Positions 9,199 to 17,668 of a stretch of DNA of 64,000 nt are shown in pieces (position 1 is the first letter of the stretch; the number at the start of each line of letters is the position of its first letter). The stretch spans positions 1,736,001-1,800,000 of the forward strand of contig NZ_JALLGW010000001.1 in the NCBI RefSeq assembly GCF_023074835.1. The letters run 5' to 3'. The position numbers and the translations under genes were made by a program. This DNA comes from Halomarina salina. Its GTDB lineage: Archaea; Halobacteriota; Halobacteria; Halobacteriales; Haloarculaceae. A model generated the notes under the pieces. The model made no database searches, was not told where the DNA came from, and worked only from the letters and a program-made list of their open reading frames with translations.

Positions 9199-10263
9199 TC
9201 AGCCAGTCACCGCCCCTTCGACGTACTCCCTGACGCCGAGGCTCTCGCTGGAGAGCGAGTCGGTGGACGTGTCGGTCGAGGAGTCGCGTTCGACGATGGT
9301 GCCGCCGTTGCCCACGGCGACGTCGTAGGTGTCGCCGTGGGCGACGCCCTGGAACTTCGTCGAGACGGGCGTCTCGTACAGTTTCCACTGGCCGGCCGAC
9401 AGGCGCTCGTACACCTTGCCGCCGTTGCCCGCCGCGTAGCCGTAGTCGGTACCGCGGTCGAGCGCGCGGATGGCCTGCCGGTCGTCGTCCACCACGTGTG
9501 GCGTCCACCGGAACCCGTCGTAGCGGTAGACGATACCGCCGCCAGCGGCGACGTTGACGTCCTTCGCACCGACGCTGGCGATGTCGTAGAACGCGTTCCC
9601 GGCGAAGTCGATACCGATCTGCTCCCAGTTCGTGCCGCCGTCGGTCGTCTCGGCGACGAGCTGGCTGGTCGAGGCGACGCGGCCCTTCTGTCGCGCGTGG
9701 AAGTCGATGCCCGGAATCGTCGACCCGCCGCCGGGTTTGACGACGTCGTCGTACTTCACGGCGCCGCTCTCCTGGCGGACGCCGACGAGCAGCTCGCCCG
9801 ACCCGTTGACGAAGTAGAGTCGCTCGTCCGTTCCGGCGGTGCCGACGACGGCGCAGTCCTCCCACGTCGAGGTCTTGCCCTTCGGGGCTGAGTAGTTCGT
9901 CAGCGTCTGCGTGTCGACGCGATACTCGCCGATGACGCCCGACCCGCCGACGAACCATACCGCCTTCCCGTCGTCGGTGACGTCACAGCCCGTGAGCGGC
10001 CGGCTCCGCGCCTGCGGGCCGTAGTTGACGATGCGCTCCCAGCCGTCCTGTCGGCGGATGACGACGTCGCCGCCGCCGCCGACCGCGACCGGCCCCTCGA
10101 CCGTGTCGACCGCGTCGTTGAGCGTCTTCGTCGTCGGACTCTCGGCCTCGGTCCACCCGTTCGAACTGTCCTGTGCCGCCACGGTCGGGACGCCGACCAC
10201 CGCGGCTGCGGTCGCCCCCGTGACCTTCAGAAAGCCCCGTCGGCTCGTGCTGGATTCGTTCAT
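9199..10263 (-). CDS. Tat-exported YCF48/beta-propeller-like protein
   Basis: A 354-residue secreted protein. The N-terminus SSTSRRGFLKVTGATAAAVVG carries the twin-arginine motif RRGFLK followed by a hydrophobic stretch and an Ala-x-Ala-like cleavage site before QDSSN. The mature part contains repeated short beta segments with GG and DG turns (VAVGGGGDVVI, VWFVGGSGVIGEY, YGYAAGNGGKVYE, VAVGNGGTIVE), typical of photosystem-assembly YCF48/BNR-type propellers. The role outside the membrane is unknown. An AT-rich stretch at 10,312-10,350 contains ATTTTAAAT and is the likely promoter, leaving a short leader. It is the only exported protein between cofH and cofG and has no obvious connection to F420. 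Confidence 0.75.
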   Translation of the reverse strand: MNESSTSRRGFLKVTGATAAAVVGVPTVAAQDSSNGWTEAESPTTKTLNDAVDTVEGPVAVGGGGDVVIRRQDGWERIVNYGPQARSRPLTGCDVTDDGKAVWFVGGSGVIGEYRVDTQTLTNYSAPKGKTSTWEDCAVVGTAGTDERLYFVNGSGELLVGVRQESGAVKYDDVVKPGGGSTIPGIDFHARQKGRVASTSQLVAETTDGGTNWEQIGIDFAGNAFYDIASVGAKDVNVAAGGGIVYRYDGFRWTPHVVDDDRQAIRALDRGTDYGYAAGNGGKVYERLSAGQWKLYETPVSTKFQGVAHGDTYDVAVGNGGTIVERDSSTDTSTDSLSSESLGVREYVEGAVTG

Positions 10264-10472
10264 GAGTCTGCACCCGATAGTTACCGCTACCTGTATTCGT
10301 AAGTTACAGACTAGCAGATTTAAAATATTATTTCGGAAAAGATTCTAAATTAATGCCGTTTCCGCCGTACCTCGCTCGCGCTGGGTGCTGACGGACGTTC
10401 AGTATCGAACGTGTGTCGTAGTGGACCGTTAACGACAACACGTCGAGGAGTCCCGAGACTGAACTCGGAGAC

Positions 10473-10661
10473 TCAGTCGTGCGCGAACGGCGGGGCGATG
10501 GCTCGCGTCTGCGGTCGGGAGGCGTACCACGTCGATAGCGCGACGCTCGCCCCCGTGAACGCTCCGACGACGAGCGCCAGCGTCCTGTTCCGACCGACGA
10601 GACCGGCGGCGGCCGTGGCCACGACGAACGCGACGACACCACTCACGAGCGAGTTGGACAT
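10473..10661 (-). CDS. Small two-helix membrane protein
   Basis: A 62-residue protein with two predicted transmembrane helices (residues 3-22 and 28-45) joined by a short basic turn, VGRNRT, and a polar C-terminus. No family is recognised. It lies between a Tat-exported protein and a DUF21/CBS membrane protein, all on the minus strand but with spacing too wide for an obvious operon. The hydrophobic pattern and haloarchaeal codon use support a real gene. Confidence 0.55.
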   Translation of the reverse strand: MSNSLVSGVVAFVVATAAAGLVGRNRTLALVVGAFTGASVALSTWYASRPQTRAIAPPFAHD

Positions 10662-10709
10662 GGTCGATAGCCGCGGTCCGCCGCCGTGAACGTTCCGCCA
10701 CCGCTGACG

Positions 10710-11807
10710 CTACGTGGACGCCCGCTCCTCGGTCGGGTCGGTCGGGTCGGCGAGTTCGCCGGTGACGGCCTCGAATGCGTCGGTCGCCGTCAGCAGGCCG
10801 ACCACTTCGTCGTCCTCGACGACCAGCGCCAGTTCCTGGTTCTCGTCCTGGAAGCTGTCGATAGCCTCGCTGATGCTCGTCTCCGGGGTGAGGGTCATCG
10901 GTGGCGCTGCGAGCTCCGCGAACGTCAGTTCGCCGTCGCGCAGCTCGTCGAAGTGCCGGGCGACGACCGGGATGTAGACGATTCCCTCGAACTCCTCGAG
11001 CGAGTCGCCGACGAGCGGGAACCGGGTGTGGGGGTTCTCCTCGAGGACCTGGAGGTTCTCGTCGACGTCGTTGCTCGTCGACAGCGTAGCGATGTCCTCG
11101 CGGGGGACCATCTCGTTACGGACGGTCAGTCGGTCGATGTCGAGTGCCGCCTGTATCTCCTCGCGGCGCTCCTCGGGCATGTCGCCCTCGTCGAGCATGT
11201 CGTCGAGCTGCCGGCGCAGGTCGGCGCGGGACTCGATGACGTCGGCCTCCGCCTCCATCCACGCGCCGGTCATCTCGACGCCGAACAGCTTCAGCGTCCC
11301 CTTCGCGATCCAGTCGCCGAACGCGATGAGCGGCGAGATGGCGTAGTGGAACCAGTACAGCGGGGACGCTCCGTACCGACACACCTGTCGGGAGCGCTCG
11401 ACGCCCAGGTACGTCGGGGTCTGTTCGCCGTGCGTGAGGTGGACCAGGTTGATGATGAGGAAGGCGATGATCGCACCCGCACCGACGGAGGCCAGCGCCG
11501 TGTCCGCCAGCAGGGGTTCGAACAGGGCGGCGAGCGCCGGTTCGGCGACGATGCCGACCGCGATGCTCGACGCGGTGATACCGACCTGACAGGTCGTCAG
11601 GTACAGTTCGAGGTTCTGCGTCATCTCCCAGGCTCGCTCGAGCGACGGGTTCCCACCGATGAACTCCTCTTCGGTGAACTGTCGCGCACGCGTCAGTGCG
11701 AACTCGATAGCGACGAAGAACCCGTTGGTGAGGATGAGGAGGAGCCCGGCGAGCAGTCTGAGCGTGACCTGAAGCGAGGTCATATCGTGAGCCTGGAGCG
11801 GAACCAT
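10710..11807 (-). CDS. DUF21/CNNM transmembrane protein with CBS domains
   Basis: A 365-residue protein of the CNNM/CorC (hemolysin C-like) family. Residues 10-200 form the DUF21 membrane domain (ILTNGFFVAIEFALTRAR is characteristic) with three or four helices. Residues 215-350 form a CBS pair (MVPREDIATL..., then LTPETSISEAIDSF and EVVGLLTATDAFEAVTGE). Such proteins are implicated in Mg2+ or other divalent cation efflux and sense adenine nucleotides through the CBS pair. I choose the ATG at 11,807 because the TTTTT element at 11,834-11,838 lies 27 nt upstream; the next Met at 11,783 is the alternative. Confidence 0.86.
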   Translation of the reverse strand: MVPLQAHDMTSLQVTLRLLAGLLLILTNGFFVAIEFALTRARQFTEEEFIGGNPSLERAWEMTQNLELYLTTCQVGITASSIAVGIVAEPALAALFEPLLADTALASVGAGAIIAFLIINLVHLTHGEQTPTYLGVERSRQVCRYGASPLYWFHYAISPLIAFGDWIAKGTLKLFGVEMTGAWMEAEADVIESRADLRRQLDDMLDEGDMPEERREEIQAALDIDRLTVRNEMVPREDIATLSTSNDVDENLQVLEENPHTRFPLVGDSLEEFEGIVYIPVVARHFDELRDGELTFAELAAPPMTLTPETSISEAIDSFQDENQELALVVEDDEVVGLLTATDAFEAVTGELADPTDPTEERAST

Positions 11808-11901
11808 CTGACTGGTGTACCCGCAGAACGATGAAAAAGGTGGTGCCTCCTCTCTACCGGCCGTTGTCGCCGGTTTCGGTTCGCGGAGGGGGAAGGCGAG
11901 T

Positions 11902-13029
11902 TCAGCCTCCCAGCACCGACCGGTAGCGTTCACCAGTCGATGTCTCCGCGGCGAGTTCGTCGCGGAGTCGGGACGAGAGCCACGCCGACGAGGTGTCTCG
12001 CCCGCCTCCCACCTCGTCGCGCTCCCCCTGACCGACGAACCGCTCGTAGACGGGCAGTCGCTCGTGGAGCGGGACGCCCGCCTCCTCGGCGACGTCCTCC
12101 AGTTCGCGCAGCGCTGGCCAAGCGTAGTCGGGGTTGATGTGGTCGTCGGTGACCGGCGACACGCCCCCGAGGTCGTCGACGCCGCAGTCCAGCACCTCGC
12201 GGACGGGGGCGAGGTTCGGCGGCACCTGCACGCTCACCGACTCGGGAAGCGCGACGCGGGCCATCGCCACCGCGCGTCGGAGCGTCGCCACGTCGGGGGT
12301 GTCGCCGCGCCAGCGCTCGTTGTTCGCGACCGGCTGGACGATGACCTCCTGGACGTGGTCGTGGCGCTCGTGGAGCGCCCGGATGGCGAGCAGCGACTCC
12401 GCGCGGTCGCGCCACGTCTCGCCGATGCCCACCAGAATCCCCGTGGTGAACGGGACGCCGAGTTCCCCGGCGGTCCGGATGGTGTTCAGACGCTGACCCG
12501 GCGACTTCGCTCGTGGCCCGCCGTGGGCCTGCACCGCTGCGGTCGTCTCCAGCATCACGCCCATCGAGGCGTTGAGGTCGGCGACGTGGGCCATCTGCTC
12601 GCGGGTCTGGTCGCCGGGGTTCGAGTGGGGGAGCAGGCCCTCCTCCAGCGCTATCTCACAGGCCTCGCGCAGGTACTCGTGGATGGAGTCGTGGCCCCAC
12701 TCCGCGAGTTGCTCGTGGACCTCGGTGTAGCGGTCGTCCGGGTCGTCGCCGAACGTGAACAGCGCCTCCGTACACCCGGCGTCCGCGCCGCGCTGGCAGA
12801 CGTCCCTGACCTCCTCGGGGGTCAGGAGCGACGCCTGCCCCGGCACGTCGTAGTAGGTGCAGTAGGTGCAGGTGTAGCGACACGCCGTCGTCAGCGGGAC
12901 GAACACGTTGCGACAGAACGTCAGCGCGGGCGCGGGGCCGACGTCGTCGGGCGTCACGTCCAGCAGTCGCTCGACGTCGGCGGGGTCGATGGCGATGTCG
13001 ATATCGTACTCCGCTGCGCCCGGAATCAC
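11902..13029 (-). CDS. cofG: 7,8-didemethyl-8-hydroxy-5-deazariboflavin synthase CofG (FO synthase subunit 1)
   Basis: A radical SAM protein of about 375 residues with cluster motif CRYTCTYCTYY near residue 55 and CofG-specific segments LPHSNPGDQT, MGVMLETTA and VQVPPNLAP. It performs the second radical step of FO formation after CofH. The GTG at 13,029 (starting VIPGAAEYDID) is preferred: a GGATTTACGG element lies about 27 nt before it. The alternative GTG at 13,068 would place that TATA-like element inside the coding region. cofC lies 81 nt upstream in the same direction, so cofC-cofG are probably cotranscribed. Confidence 0.94.
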   Translation of the reverse strand: MIPGAAEYDIDIAIDPADVERLLDVTPDDVGPAPALTFCRNVFVPLTTACRYTCTYCTYYDVPGQASLLTPEEVRDVCQRGADAGCTEALFTFGDDPDDRYTEVHEQLAEWGHDSIHEYLREACEIALEEGLLPHSNPGDQTREQMAHVADLNASMGVMLETTAAVQAHGGPRAKSPGQRLNTIRTAGELGVPFTTGILVGIGETWRDRAESLLAIRALHERHDHVQEVIVQPVANNERWRGDTPDVATLRRAVAMARVALPESVSVQVPPNLAPVREVLDCGVDDLGGVSPVTDDHINPDYAWPALRELEDVAEEAGVPLHERLPVYERFVGQGERDEVGGGRDTSSAWLSSRLRDELAAETSTGERYRSVLGG

Positions 13030-13110
13030 GGTTCGTGGTCGGCCGTCACCCACCGTAAATCCTCCCACTGTCGGCGGTTCCTGCCGTCGGTCCGGGACGG
13101 GCCACGCCGC

Positions 13111-13749
13111 TCACTCTCGGCGTTCGACGCCCACCCGACCGTCGCCGGTCGTCACCGCGAACCGGTCGGCGAGGAAGTCTCTGGTACGGCCGTCCGCTGT
13201 CGCGTGGAGCAACACCTCGACGAGGTCCGCCGGCGCGTCGACGTCCGTCCCGAGGCGGTAGGAGTCGACCGTCGTCGGGGTGACGCCCAGGTCCTCGCAG
13301 ATTCGCCGGTGGTCGCGGTAGGAGGCTCCGTGGTAGTCCGTCCGGAAATCGGGGTGGCGCGAGACGAAGGCGTTCGTCCCGCCGCCGCGCCCCGGCGCGA
13401 ACACGACCGGTCCGTCGGCGTCGAACAGCGCCGAGAGCGCCCCGGGCGTCGCCAGCGCGAGGTCGGCCATCACGACGGCGACCGGCGAGTCGGGGCCGGC
13501 GCGCTCGGCCAGCACCGCGTTCACGGCCGGTGAGAGCGGTCGGTCGTCGATACGGACCGGCGTCTCGGTGTCGCCGGGCGGGTCGAACGCCTCGGTGGCG
13601 AGAACCGTGGGGGCCTCGCCGACCGCCCGAACCGCGTCGAGCACGTCCGCGAGCATCGCCCGGGAGAGCGCCTCGCGCTCCGCTGGCGAGCAGAGCGACG
13701 CGAGCCGCGTCTTCGGGTCGGCGACGCGGTACGGGACGACGACGCGCAT
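13111..13749 (-). CDS. cofC: 2-phospho-L-lactate guanylyltransferase CofC
   Basis: A 212-residue nucleotidyltransferase starting MRVVVPYRVADPKTRLASL, matching the CofC N-terminus (VPxxxxxPKTRLA). It also contains VAVVMADLALATP, the metal-binding D in the usual place, and FAPGRGGGTNAF, the family's PxxxGGTNAL signature. It activates 2-phospho-L-lactate (or phosphoenolpyruvate) with GTP for attachment to FO in F420 synthesis. It sits directly upstream of cofG on the same strand. Confidence 0.93.
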   Translation of the reverse strand: MRVVVPYRVADPKTRLASLCSPAEREALSRAMLADVLDAVRAVGEAPTVLATEAFDPPGDTETPVRIDDRPLSPAVNAVLAERAGPDSPVAVVMADLALATPGALSALFDADGPVVFAPGRGGGTNAFVSRHPDFRTDYHGASYRDHRRICEDLGVTPTTVDSYRLGTDVDAPADLVEVLLHATADGRTRDFLADRFAVTTGDGRVGVERRE

Positions 13750-13843
13750 GGTCCGGACTGCGACGGCCCCACGATTGAGCGTGGCGGTTCGGCCCGGGCG
13801 GAGTCGCGTCGCCCGTCGGGTCTGTCGACCCAGGACCGCCGCG

Positions 13844-15013
13844 CTACGGGAGGACGGCCTCCAGCGTGAGCCACATATCCGTCGCGAACGGCATCGGGTC
13901 GTCGAGCGAGAGGTAGTCGAAGTTCGGCTGTTCGACGAACGAGCGCAGAACGGCGGGTATCTCGGTGCGGAGCGACGGCGGGTCGACCGGCCCGTCGTCG
14001 GCGGTGAGCAGCGAGGTGAGGTAGATGAGCTCCCCACGGAGTACGTGACTCGCCGTCCCGACGTCGTAGTCGAACGTCGGTTCGGCGGGGTCGCCGGTGG
14101 CCACGCGGTAGTAGTGGTACGGGAAGTCGACACCGGCGTGGACGGCGAGCTGGAGCGACCCCCAGAAGCGGGGGTTTATCTCGATGAGCGTGTAGCTGCC
14201 GTCGCGCTCGTCGCGCTTGAACTCGACCATCGCCGGGCCGTGCCAGTCGAGCGCTTTCAGTAGCGAGAGCCCGGCGGCTTCGAGGTCCGGGTCGTCGATG
14301 GCCTCTCGGTAGACGCTCGCGCCGCCCTTGTAGGTGTAGCTGCGGATGCGCCGGTGCTGGAACGTCGCGACCGGTTCGCCGTGGTCGAACATCGCGAAGA
14401 ACCCCACCTCGTCGTCGCCGGGGATGAACTCCTGGACGATGGGGACGTGGCGCATCTGCTCGGTGATGGCGTCGCGGTCGGGCGTCTCGCCCGCGTCGAG
14501 GAGCTCGACGCCGGGGTAGAACGTCTCGCCGTCCTCGACGAGGATGGAGTACCGCGACTTGACGGCGGCGGGGCCGTCCCACCCGTCCCACTCGTCGAGC
14601 GACACCGTCTCGGGGACGGCGACGCCCGCGTCGCGGGCGATGTCGACGAGTCGGAGCCCGTCCTGGACGGACTCGACGGTGTCGTAGTCGGGCCACGGCG
14701 TCGCCACGTGTTCGGCGAACTCGTCGCGCCGCGTCGAGAGAACGTACACGTCCGCCTCCCGGAGCGGGACGACGGTCACCACGTCGTCGCGGGCGGCGAG
14801 TTTCAGGAGGACGTCGCCGTACCGCTCGATGTCGTCGCCGGGTGCCGGGGCGCGGTACGCCTCGTCGCAGTACTTCGAGGCGAACGGCGGCATCGTCTCG
14901 CTGCTCCCGACGGCGATGGTGCGGACGCCGGCCCGTCCGAGCGAGCGGACCGTCGCGAGACTGCTCGGCGCGGGGTAGAGCGACGGGACGACGACCGCGT
15001 CCTGCCCGGTCAT
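13844..15013 (-). CDS. ATP-grasp domain protein (carboxylate-amine ligase-like)
   Basis: A 389-residue ATP-grasp enzyme. A Rossmann-like preATP-grasp domain (residues 5-110; VVVPSLYPAPSSLATVRSLGRAG) precedes the ATP-grasp fold. PAAVKSRYSILVEDG supplies the nucleotide-binding Lys, and EFKRDERDGSYTLIEINPRFWGS supplies the Glu and Asn that bind the two magnesium ions. The family ligates a carboxylate to an amine through an acyl phosphate; the substrate cannot be read here. The start overlaps the stop of the upstream tyrosine phosphatase gene as ATGA (15,010-15,013), so the two are coupled. A NodB deacetylase lies further upstream, hinting at cell-surface glycoconjugate work. Confidence 0.82.
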   Translation of the reverse strand: MTGQDAVVVPSLYPAPSSLATVRSLGRAGVRTIAVGSSETMPPFASKYCDEAYRAPAPGDDIERYGDVLLKLAARDDVVTVVPLREADVYVLSTRRDEFAEHVATPWPDYDTVESVQDGLRLVDIARDAGVAVPETVSLDEWDGWDGPAAVKSRYSILVEDGETFYPGVELLDAGETPDRDAITEQMRHVPIVQEFIPGDDEVGFFAMFDHGEPVATFQHRRIRSYTYKGGASVYREAIDDPDLEAAGLSLLKALDWHGPAMVEFKRDERDGSYTLIEINPRFWGSLQLAVHAGVDFPYHYYRVATGDPAEPTFDYDVGTASHVLRGELIYLTSLLTADDGPVDPPSLRTEIPAVLRSFVEQPNFDYLSLDDPMPFATDMWLTLEAVLP

Positions 15014-15612
15014 CGTCGGGCGGCGAGCGCGTCGACGAAGTCGTCGACCGCCTGCGTCACCTCGTCGTAGATGAGTCGGAAGGTCGCCTCGCTCTCGCCT
15101 TCGGGGTCGATTATCTCGTCGTCGCCGTCGCGGTAGGCGGGCCCGCGCGTCGACACCGCCCCGAGGAAGAAGAACTTGTGCGCGTACTCGGGGAACTCCC
15201 GCATGTAGTAGCGGTAGTTGCGGATGTCCATCAGGAAGGCGACGTCGGCGTCGGCCAGCAGCTGGGCGGTGACGTCCTGCGAGCGGTGGGGCGAGAGGTC
15301 GACGTCGTGTTCGGTCGCGACGCTGACCGCGTTGGTCGGGCTCGGCCGGCCGCCGCGACCCGCCATCCCCGCCGAATCGACGGTGATGTCGTCGATACCC
15401 GCCTCCTCCAGTCTCCGTTCGAGGTAGTAGTGAGCCAGCGGACTGCGGCAGATGTTCCCGGCACAGAGCATCAGGACGTGGCCGCCGTCGTCCAGCGCCT
15501 CGAACGCCCGCTGTATCTCCAGTGGCTCGGGTATCCGGCCCGTCCGGAGGCGCAACCGGTCGAACTCGACGCCGAGTCGGTTCACCGCCTGTTCGGGGAG
15601 GGAGCGCGCCAC
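15010..15612 (-). CDS. Low-molecular-weight protein-tyrosine-phosphatase family protein
   Basis: A 200-residue protein with the LMW-PTP P-loop CAGNICRS (CX5R-S) near residue 51 and the general-acid Asp in IIDPEGES near the C-terminus. The P-loop normally lies within the first 15 residues; here about 45 extra residues (LPEQAVNRLGVEFDRLRLR...) precede it, so this is an N-terminally extended form. Activity may be phosphotyrosine or phosphoarginine hydrolysis. No tyrosine kinase is nearby; instead the stop codon overlaps the start of an ATP-grasp ligase. The start is a GTG. A GGTTTTGC element lies about 70 nt upstream, so a short leader is possible. Confidence 0.85.
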   Translation of the reverse strand: MARSLPEQAVNRLGVEFDRLRLRTGRIPEPLEIQRAFEALDDGGHVLMLCAGNICRSPLAHYYLERRLEEAGIDDITVDSAGMAGRGGRPSPTNAVSVATEHDVDLSPHRSQDVTAQLLADADVAFLMDIRNYRYYMREFPEYAHKFFFLGAVSTRGPAYRDGDDEIIDPEGESEATFRLIYDEVTQAVDDFVDALAARR

Positions 15613-15787
15613 GCTACCGCCCTCCGGACGACCGTCGGTCTACGGACCTGCAGGACACGCTCGGCACGGCAGAGTCGAGTAGCAAAACCTGGTTCATCTA
15701 TCGTCAACGGGGTATTCCGCACGGCCGCATAGCTCTTTCCCCGGACAGTCTGCCCCACGATAACAAGCCGACAGCGGTAGGGTCGGC

Positions 15788-16708
15788 CTACCGAACGCTC
15801 GCCGCGACGTCCCGCATCGTCTCCACCGTGACGTCGTGATTCCGTCGGTACTCGTTTATCAGGTCGACCACCGCCACCATCCGCTGGAAGTCGGCCTCGG
15901 TCACGACGTTGTTCGGGTGGAGCCACAGGTGGAAGACGCCCTCGTCGCGCCGAGCGAGCGACTCCAGCCCGGCCTTCACCTGCCGGAGGATGGGCTGGTC
16001 GGTGAGCGGCGAGACGAGCGACCGAGCGGCCCCTTCGAAGCCGTAGAGGTAGAGCGAGGCGGGCACGTTCACCAGGCCGTGCTCGTCGACGGTCGGGTCG
16101 AAGACGGGCGGGGTCGACAGCCCCAGCGCGTACTCCGCGAACTTGCCGGGTGCGGTGACCGGCAGGCGGTGGTACCATCGGGGGACCTGGTTCCCCCGAT
16201 AGCAGGTGAACCCGTTGTCGGCCAGCACGTCCAGGTGGCCGACGTTGTTCCGGGGGAACACGAGCGAGTCGAGGTCGACGCCGTACGCCTCGGCGGCCTC
16301 GTTCGCCAGTCGGAGTTCCGCGTCGGCGACCTCCCGGCTGGTGTCGGCCTTCCCGAACTCGACGTGCGAGAACGTGTGCGACCCGATGTCGTGGTCGACG
16401 TCGCTCTCGCGGATGCGGTCGAGGAGGTCCCGGCCGAACCAGTTGGGGTTCGCGACCCGGTCGCCGCCGGGGTCCGTCGCGAACCAGCCGTCGCCCGCCG
16501 CCGGGTGGTCGGCGTGCGTCCCGTCGCACTCGTCGAGGAAGAGGTGACCCACGACCGCCCACGTCGCCGGGACGTCGCCCCGTTCGAACAGGTCGACGAG
16601 GCGGTTCCACGACCCGCGCGCGTGTTCGATTCGCTCCACCGGGGGGTCCTGGAGGTCGTGGAAACCCCACGCCAGTTCGGCGTCGAGCGAGATGACGACG
16701 GCCTTCAT
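15788..16708 (-). CDS. Polysaccharide deacetylase (NodB-like)
   Basis: A 306-residue carbohydrate esterase family 4-type protein. ISLDAELAWG carries the first conserved Asp and replaces the usual TFDDG motif. HDIGSHTFSHVEFG carries the SHTxxH metal ligands, and HLWLHPNNV carries the late His. It lacks a signal peptide, so it is probably cytoplasmic, deacetylating a nucleotide- or lipid-linked sugar. It is followed, 175 nt later on the same strand, by the phosphatase/ATP-grasp pair. Specificity is unknown. Confidence 0.84.
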   Translation of the reverse strand: MKAVVISLDAELAWGFHDLQDPPVERIEHARGSWNRLVDLFERGDVPATWAVVGHLFLDECDGTHADHPAAGDGWFATDPGGDRVANPNWFGRDLLDRIRESDVDHDIGSHTFSHVEFGKADTSREVADAELRLANEAAEAYGVDLDSLVFPRNNVGHLDVLADNGFTCYRGNQVPRWYHRLPVTAPGKFAEYALGLSTPPVFDPTVDEHGLVNVPASLYLYGFEGAARSLVSPLTDQPILRQVKAGLESLARRDEGVFHLWLHPNNVVTEADFQRMVAVVDLINEYRRNHDVTVETMRDVAASVR

Positions 16709-16790
16709 ACCGAATCCATCACGGATATCGACAAGTGCCTTCGGGTCTCCGGCCGTCGAATCACCGCGACGAGGGGGTACTCAGTCGGCG

Positions 16791-17576
16791 CTACAGGTAG
16801 CCGTCGTCGTACTGCTCGCTCCCGTCGGGTTTGTGCTGGTTCCCGCAGCTCTGGCACTCCAGTCGTTCCATCCCGTTCATCGCGGTGTCGGTGGCTCCGC
16901 AGTTGCTGCAGAAGAAGCCGTGCTGTTCGCCGTCGTCACCGACGTAGGTGGCGAAGAACGGGGCCTTGGTCCCCGAGCGCTCCTCGTCGCGGTCGACGCG
17001 GACCTCGGTGCCGTCGTCCGTCGTCGCCCGGCCGTCCTCGGGGAACTCGGACGGTTCGTCGCTCGGCTCCTCGCGCTCTCGCGGTTCGCCCTCCTCGGCG
17101 TCCCGCGAGTAGACGTGTTCGGTCAGCTCCTGGCCGCCGAACTCGACGTCCTGTTCGTCGACCTGCTGGAAGTCGAACCGCTCGAAGAACGCCTCCCCTT
17201 CCTGGTTTTCGGTGAGGGCGAGCGCGCGAACCTCCGTCGCTCCCCGCTCGTCGAGTTCGTCGAGTATGCTCTCCAGCAGTTCGGTGGCGTGGCCCTGGCC
17301 CCGGTGTTCCGGGTCGACGAACAGCCACCGGACGTCACCCTGCTCGCCGTCGACCGCCGCCTTGGTGACGGCGACGACCGTCCCGTCCGACTCGGTGACG
17401 AGGAAGACGGTGTCCTCGTCGTCCGTCCACTCCTGCTGTCGCTCCGGGGAGAACTGGTCCTCGACAACGGCGTCGAGTTCGCGGGGACTGAGCGAGTACG
17501 ACGCGGTCATCGAGCTCTCGGCGACCGCACGAATCCGGTCGGCATCGTCGGGGTCTGCGGCTCGGGATGTCGTCAC
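16791..17576 (-). CDS. GNAT N-acetyltransferase fused to a zinc-ribbon domain
   Basis: A 261-residue two-domain protein. Residues 1-155 form a GNAT acetyltransferase: VRWLFVDPEHRGQGHATELLESI is motif A with the acetyl-CoA-binding RGQGHA loop. Residues 160-195 are an acidic linker. Residues 200-261 form a DUF5816-like domain with two CxxC knuckles, FFCSNCGAT and LECQSCGNQ, a likely zinc ribbon. The fusion suggests that acetylation is directed to a nucleic-acid or ribosome-associated target, but this is inference. The gene stands upstream of nothing obvious and ends 83 nt from the polysaccharide deacetylase start. Confidence 0.83.
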   Translation of the reverse strand: MTTSRAADPDDADRIRAVAESSMTASYSLSPRELDAVVEDQFSPERQQEWTDDEDTVFLVTESDGTVVAVTKAAVDGEQGDVRWLFVDPEHRGQGHATELLESILDELDERGATEVRALALTENQEGEAFFERFDFQQVDEQDVEFGGQELTEHVYSRDAEEGEPREREEPSDEPSEFPEDGRATTDDGTEVRVDRDEERSGTKAPFFATYVGDDGEQHGFFCSNCGATDTAMNGMERLECQSCGNQHKPDGSEQYDDGYL

Positions 17577-17668
17577 GCCTCTCCGTTCGAACGCACGTAG
17601 TAAAGAAGAGGGGCCTGCAGTGTCCGGTCGGTCTCCGGGTCGGGAAGGTGGGACGGCCGAGAGACTGC

